NCBI GenBank assembly: GCA_002345825.1
Contig: DDWD01000187.1
Span: forward strand, 1 to 31,369
Source: Bacteroidales bacterium UBA2295
GTDB taxonomy: Bacteria; Bacteroidota; Bacteroidia; Bacteroidales; Tenuifilaceae
Length of the DNA stretch: 31,369 nucleotides
Direction of reading: 5' to 3'
Positions within the stretch are counted from its first letter, which is position 1, and each line of letters starts with the position of its first letter. Under the pieces are notes generated by a model. That model was not told where the DNA came from. It saw only the letters and a list, made by a program, of their open reading frames with translations, and ran no database searches. This document shows positions 1 through 5,518 of this stretch, in pieces. The position numbers and the translations under genes were made by a program.

Positions 1-152
1 AGTTGGCTGATTGCATCGCATTGCCAATTGATAAATGATTGATTGATTCGAAAGCGAAAGATGGAAAATGTGTGTTATTTGATAATAGTTAAAGGCCGCA
101 CTTTCAACCTTTAACTCTAAACATCAAACTCTAAACTTTATTCTTCACTCCA
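1..152. other. Non-coding window edge with short AACTCTAAA repeats
   Basis: No gene is seen here. The stretch lies just 3' of the minus-strand ABC-F gene. It holds simple direct repeats (gattgattgatt near 40-50 and two copies of AACTCTAAAC between about 112 and 138), similar in style to the short-unit repeats at 2164-2310. No strong hairpin followed by a T tract was found, so no terminator for the ABC-F gene is called. Confidence 0.5.
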
Positions 153-2033
153 TTACCCCGCCTTCTCATCAATCTCCATAAGTTCGAGCCAGCGCTCGCC
201 CTTGGTGTCGAGCAGATGTAATAATTCTGCAATACGATTGGATTGGCCAATCAGCTCATCATGGGGTAGCGTACCGCTATTGATAGCCGTTTCAATCTCG
301 GCCTTCTCATTCTCTAGGCTCTCAATCTCATTCGACAGTTTTTCCATCTCCTTACGCTCGGCAAAACTAAGTTTACGCGGCTTTGAATCAGATTTTGCTT
401 TTGGTTTTGCCTTTGGTTCGGCAGCTCTCAAGGCCTGCTGTTCCATTTTCTGCTGCTCTTTTTTCCAATCGTAATAATCGGAATAGGATCCTGGAAAACC
501 GCTAATCTCGCCATTGCCTTCAAAAATAAGCAATCCATCTACCACTTTCTCAAGAAAATGCCTATCGTGCGAAACGGCCAGCACAACACCGGGGAAACTC
601 TCGAGGTAGGTTTCCAAAACGTTTAGGGTTTCAATATCCAAGTCGTTAGTTGGCTCATCGAGGATTAAAAAGTTGGGACTTCGCATAAGTATGGTCAATA
701 GGTATAGCCTGCGTTTTTCGCCCCCACTAAGCTTATTTACGTATGCATTCTGCACCTCGGGTGCAAACAGGAACATATTAAGGAATTGCGAAACCGAGAG
801 GGTTTTCCCATCGCCCAAGGTAACCACTTCGGCAACCTCGCGCGCCACATCAATCACCTTCATATCCTCCTGAATCGTCATCCCCTCCTGTCTATAATAT
901 CCAAACACCACCGTTTCGCCCACCTCAATTACACCCTTATCGGCGGGAATAGCCTGAGTGATGATATTGAGAAACGTGGATTTACCCGTACCATTATCGC
1001 CCACAATGCCCAACCGCTCGTAGCGGTTAAATGTATAGGAGAAGTCCTTTAGGATTACCAATTCGTCGAACGATTTCTCAAGCCCCTTGGCCTCCAAAAT
1101 CTTCTTACCTAAACGAGCGGCCCCAACGTTTATGCGCACATTGCTGTTGCTAAAACGCTGTGTAGCCTTTGAACGTAAATCGTAAAAGGCATCAATTCTA
1201 TATTTTGCTTTTGATGTTCGGGCGGGTGGTGAGCGGCGCATCCAGTCGAGCTCACGACGATAAAGGTTCGATGCTTTCTCTACCTGTGCACTTCGAGTCT
1301 CAATCCGCTCCTGCCTCTTCTCGATATAATATGCATAATTACCCTTATACCAGAATAGTTCCTTTTGATCGAGTTCAATTATATCGGTACAAACCCGGTT
1401 AAGGAAAAACCGATCGTGGGTAACCATCAGCAGGGTGATGCGGCTGTTTTTCAGAAAATCCTCCAGCCACTCCACCATATCTAAGTCGAGGTGGTTGGTG
1501 GGCTCATCGAGGATCAAAAAATCGGGCTCGTTGATAAGCGAAGCAGCCAGAGCTACTCGTTTCTGCTGACCACCCGATAGGGTTTTTACCGACTGGTCGA
1601 GATCGGTAATTTTTAGCTGGGTTAGAATTTGCCGTGCCTTCACTTCAATATCCCAAGCACTATGCTTATCCATTAACTCTAGGGCTTGCTGCATCTCGTT
1701 TTTCGATTGCGAAGCCATAGCATGCTGATAGGCAAAAATTGCTTTCCCTTTCTCGTCGCCCGAGGCAAATACATTCTCAATAATCGACTTTGAATTATCG
1801 AGTATTGGGTTCTGGTCGAGGTAACCAACCCGCAGATCGTTTTGCCAAACTATATTGCCCGAGTCCTTCGATTCTATTCCAGCAATAATTTTTAACAACG
1901 TGGTTTTGCCCGCTCCATTCCGGGCAATTAGCCCAACACGCTGATCCTTGCCAACGCCAAACCTAATATTCTGGAATAAAACTAAATCGCCAAACGACTT
2001 GCTAACATCTTCGACCTGTAGGTAGGGAATCAT
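153..2033 (-). CDS. ABC-F family ATPase, Uup-like
   Basis: Soluble ATPase of the ABC-F class, which acts on ribosomes or translation rather than on transport. Two ABC cassettes lie in tandem with no membrane segments. Cassette 1 has Walker A at residues 34-45 (NGAGKTT), signature LSGGQ at 152-156 and Walker B FLILDEP at 172-178. Cassette 2 has Walker A GDNGTGKST at 345-353, LSGGE at 435-439 and Walker B at 455-461. An arginine-rich linker (about 230-300) matches the ABC-F interdomain arm. The C-terminus (about 540-626) is a Lys/Ala/Pro linker followed by a charged coiled coil, the layout of Uup-type proteins. The 626-residue length is normal for that group. The ATG at 2033 is preceded by a good promoter (2050-2079), giving a very short leader. 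Family membership is clear; the exact role (Uup-like or another housekeeping ABC-F) is inferred from the C-terminal domain. Confidence 0.93.
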   Translation of the reverse strand: MIPYLQVEDVSKSFGDLVLFQNIRFGVGKDQRVGLIARNGAGKTTLLKIIAGIESKDSGNIVWQNDLRVGYLDQNPILDNSKSIIENVFASGDEKGKAIFAYQHAMASQSKNEMQQALELMDKHSAWDIEVKARQILTQLKITDLDQSVKTLSGGQQKRVALAASLINEPDFLILDEPTNHLDLDMVEWLEDFLKNSRITLLMVTHDRFFLNRVCTDIIELDQKELFWYKGNYAYYIEKRQERIETRSAQVEKASNLYRRELDWMRRSPPARTSKAKYRIDAFYDLRSKATQRFSNSNVRINVGAARLGKKILEAKGLEKSFDELVILKDFSYTFNRYERLGIVGDNGTGKSTFLNIITQAIPADKGVIEVGETVVFGYYRQEGMTIQEDMKVIDVAREVAEVVTLGDGKTLSVSQFLNMFLFAPEVQNAYVNKLSGGEKRRLYLLTILMRSPNFLILDEPTNDLDIETLNVLETYLESFPGVVLAVSHDRHFLEKVVDGLLIFEGNGEISGFPGSYSDYYDWKKEQQKMEQQALRAAEPKAKPKAKSDSKPRKLSFAERKEMEKLSNEIESLENEKAEIETAINSGTLPHDELIGQSNRIAELLHLLDTKGERWLELMEIDEKAG

Positions 2034-2049
2034 ACAAAATATTTTTATG

Positions 2050-2079
2050 CAAAAGTAGCATTAAATTGCGCTACCACAA
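2050..2079 (-). promoter_or_regulatory. Bacteroidota sigma-A promoter of the ABC-F gene
   Basis: Read on the minus strand, TTG (2077-2079) is followed after 19 nt by TACTTTTG (2050-2057). This matches the Bacteroidota consensus of a -33 TTG/TTTG and a -7 TAnnTTTG box. The start codon is at 2033, so the leader would be only about 10 nt. Confidence 0.6.
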
Positions 2080-2201
2080 GGCGACAGCATAGAGTAGTAA
2101 TGTTGATTTTTTGGTAATACCGCATTAATGAAGGAAGATTTTATTTGTTGAGGTTACTGTATGGTTGTCGGTTGTCTGTTGTCAGTTATAACCCGTCTAT
2201 T

Positions 2202-2267
2202 GACTTTCGACTTTCGACTTTCAGACTTTCGACTTTCGACTTTCAGACTTTCGACTTTCAGACTTTC
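2202..2267. repeat. Heptanucleotide tandem repeat (GACTTTC)n
   Basis: Nine copies of the 7-bp unit GACTTTC are arranged as 3+3+2+1, with a single A inserted between the groups. Further degenerate units continue to about 2307 (CTTTCGACTTTTGACCC). A second heptamer family, GGTTGTC/TGTTGTC, lies just upstream at 2164-2184. The array lies outside genes. Confidence 0.85.
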
Positions 2268-2269
2268 GA

Positions 2270-2288
2270 CCCTTCGGCAAGCTCAGGG
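2270..2288. repeat. Dispersed Bacteroidota-type repeat element
   Basis: The 19-mer CCCTTCGGCAAGCTCAGGG (reverse complement CCCTGAGCTTGCCGAAGGG) resembles the short element CCTGAGCTTGTCGAAGG, which I recall as very abundant between genes in Bacteroidota. It has CCCT/AGGG ends and sits inside the heptamer array. Only one copy was noticed in this window. Confidence 0.5.
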
Positions 2289-2347
2289 CATGCTTTCGAC
2301 TTTTGACCCTTAGCAAATCACTATATAACTAGTGGTATAACATCTTT

Positions 2348-2635
2348 CTACCGCCACGACTTCATAAAGAAAATCAGCAAGAGTCCAAATATCTCCAAAC
2401 GGCCCAAAAGCATATTAAGCGTGAGAAGCACCTTGCCCAAACAGGGGATTGCAGCAAAATTTGAAGCCGAACCAACTTCGCCAAACCCGAGGCCAACGGT
2501 ACTAATTGTGGCTGCTGATGCTGAGAATGCCGTGTTAATATCGACCCTCATAGCGGTTAGCCCCACGCCTGTAACAAATAGTATGAGAATATACAGCACA
2601 ATAAAAAGGAGAACAGCATAGAACCCAGAATCATA
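2348..2635 (-). pseudogene. trkH: 3' remnant of a TrkH-type potassium uptake gene
   Basis: About 95 codons ending at the stop at 2348 encode the C-terminal end of a TrkH/KtrB potassium transporter subunit. Visible parts are a membrane helix (AVLLFIVLYILILFVTGVGL), the last P-loop region (AATISTVGLGFGEVG) and the typical ending GKVLLTLNMLLGRLEIF followed by a last helix and SWR. Full TrkH proteins are about 480 residues, so roughly 80 percent is missing. Upstream of about 2640 the frame turns into non-homologous, low-complexity sequence (serines from the GAA tract), has no ATG with a plausible leader, and runs into the promoter region of the divergent sigma factor gene. I read this as a truncated, non-functional remnant. 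Confidence 0.8.
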
Positions 2636-2720
2636 AACCCAAGCATTATCTTTGTCCTGATACCCATAGCGCGTACATTTTGAGCTACAAATGTATAAAG
2701 TAAAGAATGAATACATTGCA

Positions 2721-2738
2721 GAAGAAGAAGAAGAAGAA
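2721..2738. repeat. (GAA)6 microsatellite upstream of the sigma gene
   Basis: Six perfect GAA triplets followed by an A-rich GAGGAA tail, ending about 88 nt before the sigma factor start codon. The tract lies upstream of any likely promoter core, so changes in copy number could alter spacing of upstream sites; that is inference. Confidence 0.7.
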
Positions 2739-2826
2739 AAAGAGGAACAGCTGCAGCGCAAGTTTTGTACCTTGCGTGTGTCAAATGCTCAAGAAAGGTA
2801 GTCAAATTTTCTTATAAATCGATTAA

Positions 2827-3408
2827 ATGACAGACAAAGAGCTTATAAATGATATCCTGGAACGCAACAGCGAAAGGGCTTTTGAAGAGTTGGTAAGCAG
2901 ATATCAAGAGCTTGTTGTAAAAACCTGTAAGGGCTTTGTAACCTCATACGCCGATGCTGAGGATATTGCTCAGGAAGTATTTATTGAAGTATTTGAATCG
3001 TTGGACGGATTTAGAAGCGAAGCCAAGCTATCGACTTGGCTATACCGAATTGCCGTTAACAAATCGCTAAATTTTGTACGGAAGAAGAAGCGCGAAAAGA
3101 TTTTCCGTAGCATCGAAGCATTTTTCACATCAAATAACTCGGAGGATGAGCCCCTGCAAATTGAGGATAGAAGTAATAATAAAGCCGATAGCAATATTGA
3201 GCGGTTCGAGAGCAAGCGAATGCTTAAAGAGTCAATTAATAGGCTACCGGAAAACCAACGCATTGCATTTATCCTAAGCAAATACCAGGAACTATCGTAC
3301 AAAGAGATTGCAGCAGTTATGGAGGTTAGCCTCTCGTCGGTGGAGTCGTTACTTTTTAGAGCCAAAACAAACCTTCAAAAGCATATCCTAAGCGAAATGC
3401 AAAAATAA
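2827..3408 (+). CDS. RNA polymerase ECF-type sigma factor
   Basis: Group 4 (extracytoplasmic function) sigma factor of 193 residues. Region 2 spans about 17-86 and includes the conserved DAEDIAQEVFIEVF helix (43-56) and the -10 recognition segment WLYRIAVNKSLNFVRKKKR. Region 4 spans about 130-186 with the helix-turn-helix ELSYKEIAAVMEVSLSSVESLLFRAK. Region 3 is absent, as expected for ECF factors, and an acidic linker (about 100-128) joins the two domains. It heads a plus-strand cluster with an anti-sigma factor (62 nt downstream) and two Spy-fold proteins, so it most likely responds to an envelope signal relayed by them. The upstream region has TACCTTGC at about 2771-2778 but no convincing standard promoter, which is compatible with autoregulation by its own holoenzyme. 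Confidence 0.93.
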   Translation: MTDKELINDILERNSERAFEELVSRYQELVVKTCKGFVTSYADAEDIAQEVFIEVFESLDGFRSEAKLSTWLYRIAVNKSLNFVRKKKREKIFRSIEAFFTSNNSEDEPLQIEDRSNNKADSNIERFESKRMLKESINRLPENQRIAFILSKYQELSYKEIAAVMEVSLSSVESLLFRAKTNLQKHILSEMQK

Positions 3409-3469
3409 TTTAACCCTAACCGCAAGTTTTTATAAAGAGCAGTGTCTAAACCATTAAAGAGCAAAACAA

Positions 3470-3907
3470 ATGAAGTGCAAAGAATCAAATATAAACTTAC
3501 TGAGCTACCTGGATGGGGAACTTGACCGGGAAAAGCACGACAGGCTTGAGCAACACCTTGCAAGCTGCGAGCAATGTCAGAAAGCTCTCGAGAATGTTAA
3601 GCATATATATACAGGTATTGAGCAAGAAAAGGAGGAGTACCAACCCAATCCCTACCTTGCTGCCAAATTATGGGATGCATTGCATAGTAAGAAATCGATT
3701 AATGTTCCCGTGATCCCTTTGCGCAGAACAACCATTGTTACTATTGCGGCAGCAGGTATTGCTTTTGGAATTGCAATTGGATCGCTCTTTAGCGCATCGC
3801 TCTCAAATGCTGATGGAAACACACAAAACCAATGGTCACAACTTGCTGATGAGTATTTTCCCAGCGATGTGTTTTCGCCCTACGAAAATTTAGATGATAA
3901 CAACTAA
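3470..3907 (+). CDS. Zinc-binding membrane anti-sigma factor
   Basis: The 145-residue protein begins with a zinc anti-sigma (ZAS-like) domain: H29-x3-C33-x2-C36 inside RLEQHLASCEQCQKAL, with C3 or another upstream residue as possible fourth ligand. A basic stretch (RR at 85-86) precedes one membrane helix (about 87-111, TTIVTIAAAGIAFGIAIGSLF), so the N-terminal domain should be cytoplasmic and bind the sigma factor. The periplasmic tail is short (about 34 residues, acidic), so sensing probably depends on a partner, plausibly the Spy-fold protein encoded next. Its 3' end nearly touches that gene, which suggests co-transcription. Family is clear; the signal is unknown. Confidence 0.88.
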   Translation: MKCKESNINLLSYLDGELDREKHDRLEQHLASCEQCQKALENVKHIYTGIEQEKEEYQPNPYLAAKLWDALHSKKSINVPVIPLRRTTIVTIAAAGIAFGIAIGSLFSASLSNADGNTQNQWSQLADEYFPSDVFSPYENLDDNN

Positions 3908-3917
3908 AGCAAACGCC

Positions 3918-4454
3918 ATGAATATTTTCACCAAGAACCGAATACTAATTGGAGCAGTTATACTGCTAGTGGCGATAAACCTAGCCATACTTGGCACTTT
4001 AGGCTTTCATTACACAAAGCCACAGGAGCCAACCAATCCAAGGGAAAGCTTTCGCAACCGTACAAACTATGCAAAATCGATTGCAAACGAGCTTAACCTA
4101 ACTCCCGAGCAAGAAGAGATCTTTGAAACATTGAGACAAGAATACTTTAACGAAACCCAAAGCATTAGAAGGGAAATTCAAACTAACCACAGGTTGATTA
4201 TAGATGAGCTAGACAAGGAAAATCCGGACAGAGCAAAACTCGATAGTTTAGCCATAGCAATTGGGCAGCTGCATGAGGAACAACAATTTGCAACCATTGA
4301 GCATTTCCTTACGCTACGTGAGTCTTGCTCGCCTGAACAGTACCAAACCCTTCAGCAACTATTCAGAAGGGCAATGCCCCAAGGTCAACGAATGCTTAAC
4401 CGAGACAGGAGGCATTCGGCTGAACCCCCTCGAAACAGAAGAATCAACGAATAA
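3918..4454 (+). CDS. Membrane-anchored periplasmic Spy/CnrX-like metal-sensor protein
   Basis: Protein with a single N-terminal membrane helix (RILIGAVILLVAINLAILGTL) and a periplasmic, all-helical, highly charged domain. The LTPEQ motif after LANELNL-type helix (IANELNLTPEQEEIF) and the later CSPEQYQTLQQLF match the LTxxQ pattern of the Spy/CpxP/ZraP and CnrX (heavy-metal resistance) superfamily. The start used is the ATG at 3918 (MNIFTKNRIL), which places the basic N-terminus right before the helix; an in-frame ATG at 3894 would overlap the anti-sigma gene by 14 nt. The position directly after a sigma/anti-sigma pair parallels cnrYXH, where CnrX is the periplasmic sensor. Metal binding is not shown by the sequence: histidines are few and there is one cysteine. 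Confidence 0.82.
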   Translation: MNIFTKNRILIGAVILLVAINLAILGTLGFHYTKPQEPTNPRESFRNRTNYAKSIANELNLTPEQEEIFETLRQEYFNETQSIRREIQTNHRLIIDELDKENPDRAKLDSLAIAIGQLHEEQQFATIEHFLTLRESCSPEQYQTLQQLFRRAMPQGQRMLNRDRRHSAEPPRNRRINE

Positions 4455-4517
4455 AAATATAGTTAGCGCTAATTAATGAACAACAAACAAATTGTAAAAC
4501 CAAATAACACAATAATT

Positions 4518-5045
4518 ATGAAAAGGATTAAGATTTTTGCAGCAATGGCCCTAATGACTGGGCTAATGATTACTACCGGCGAAGTGTTTGCACAACGTGG
4601 ACAAGGCCGTGGAGCAACAGGCAATGGTAGCGGAAAAGGAATGATGTACAATGCCGATGGCCAAGGAATGATGAATAACGGCAACAGACAATACAGAGCC
4701 GATGGCCAATGTATTGACCTAACTGATGAGCAGGAGGCCAAAATCACGGAACTACGCACCAATCATCTAAAAGAGGTTACTCCTCTTCGAAACGAGCTAA
4801 ACGAGAAACGTGCTCGCCTACGCACCCTTCAATCGGCCGATAAGCATGATTTGAATGCCATTAACAAGACTATTGACGAGATGAGCTCAATACGGACTAA
4901 CATTCAGAAGAAGGGCGCTGCCCACAGAGCTGAGGTTGCCTCACTACTTACCGATGAGCAGCGAGTGCTTTTCAACTCCCGCAAATCGAACAGGATGAAC
5001 AGAGGAAATGGCACAATGGGCCACGGTGGAAGAGGTAGGTTCTAA
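4518..5045 (+). CDS. Secreted Spy/CpxP-family periplasmic protein
   Basis: About 175 residues with a Sec signal peptide (MKRIKIFAAMALMTGLMITTG, cleavage near VFAQ). The ATG at 4518 is preferred because it begins exactly at the signal peptide; an in-frame ATG at 4476 would add 14 polar residues ahead of it. The mature protein starts with a Gly/Met/Asn-rich low-complexity segment containing MM pairs and two copies of an ADGQ motif. A helical domain with two LTxEQ repeats follows (IDLTDEQEAKI and SLLTDEQRVLF), the hallmark of Spy/CpxP proteins. The C-terminus is Gly/Arg rich (GHGGRGRF). Family knowledge suggests a periplasmic chaperone or metal-binding stress protein, and it is probably a member of the regulon of the sigma factor upstream. 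A terminator follows directly. Confidence 0.85.
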   Translation: MKRIKIFAAMALMTGLMITTGEVFAQRGQGRGATGNGSGKGMMYNADGQGMMNNGNRQYRADGQCIDLTDEQEAKITELRTNHLKEVTPLRNELNEKRARLRTLQSADKHDLNAINKTIDEMSSIRTNIQKKGAAHRAEVASLLTDEQRVLFNSRKSNRMNRGNGTMGHGGRGRF

Positions 5046-5066
5046 AAAATTTAGGTTTAGGTTTAT

Positions 5067-5103
5067 AAAAATCCCCTTGAGGTTCTCTCAAGGGGATTTT
5101 TTT
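5067..5103. terminator. Bidirectional intrinsic terminator
   Basis: Perfect 11-bp stem ATCCCCTTGAG (5071-5081) / CTCAAGGGGAT (5087-5097) with a 5-nt loop, flanked by A and T tracts on both sides. It lies between the convergent Spy-like gene (plus) and receiver gene (minus), and can end transcription from both directions. Confidence 0.9.
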
Positions 5104-5132
5104 AGAATTATTAGGCTTACAAAAATGGTAGA

Positions 5133-5516
5133 TTATAGACTAATATTCGACTCAGTTAAATTTGTGATGGCCCTCTCGACCTCCTCAATTTCAAATGGTT
5201 TAAATAGACAGTCAACAATTATCTTAGCATCAATTGCTTCCTTTATTGGATCGGTTAGCCCATAACCTGTAAGTATAAAAAACGATATTTCTGGATACAT
5301 CGCTTTTGCCTTTTGGGCAAATTCTACTCCATTCATCCCTGGCATTTTCATATCGGTAAAAACAATAGAAATACCCGTTTGGTTAGCAAGAACTGTCAAA
5401 CCTTCGTCACCAGAAGTTGCTGTAATCACGCTATAGCTATCGCCAAAGCAGGTTTCGAATAGCATTAAGTTAATTGGCTCGTCGTCAACAAATAACAATT
5501 TTACCCTTTTATTCAT
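5133..5516 (-). CDS. Single-domain response regulator (CheY-like receiver)
   Basis: A 127-residue receiver with all key residues: acidic pair D11/D12 (FVDDEP), phospho-acceptor D55 (FTDMKMPGMNG), T83 (ILTGYG) and K106 (LFKPF). No output domain follows, so it must act through protein contacts or as part of a phosphorelay. It starts 2 nt after the stop codon of the histidine kinase gene upstream, so the pair is almost certainly one operon and cognate. A bidirectional terminator lies just past its stop. Confidence 0.93.
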   Translation of the reverse strand: MNKRVKLLFVDDEPINLMLFETCFGDSYSVITATSGDEGLTVLANQTGISIVFTDMKMPGMNGVEFAQKAKAMYPEISFFILTGYGLTDPIKEAIDAKIIVDCLFKPFEIEEVERAITNLTESNISL

Positions 5517-5518
5517 TT

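Larger units (their letters stand above)
2080..2347. other. Repeat-rich intergenic stretch
   Basis: No gene is seen between the ABC-F promoter and the trkH remnant. The stretch holds GGTTGTC/TGTTGTC near-repeats (2164-2184), the GACTTTC tandem array (2202-2267), the dispersed element at 2270-2288 and a degenerate tail with ctttcgacttttgaccc. Composition and repeats suggest neutral or decaying DNA. Confidence 0.6.

Noticed and set aside
2348..2761. A functional short membrane protein instead of a pseudogene
   Set aside because: The N-terminal part is translation of a GAA microsatellite, the frame's outermost start is a TTG, and only the C-terminal end of TrkH is present; a single P-loop fragment cannot form the channel.
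2557..2805. Overlapping minus-strand frame starting MTTFLEHLTH and containing MGIRTKIMLGFMILGSM, which resembles the start of a HAMP-type sensor
   Set aside because: It is a +1 frame of the hydrophobic trkH remnant, ends after a few residues past the helix, and has no conserved domain; the resemblance is likely chance.
5051..5065. TTTAGGTTTAGGTTT telomere-like motif, with similar TTTAGG runs near 10566 and 30080
   Set aside because: Very short A/T-rich repeats in intergenic DNA with no further shared context; judged to be chance or simple-sequence drift.
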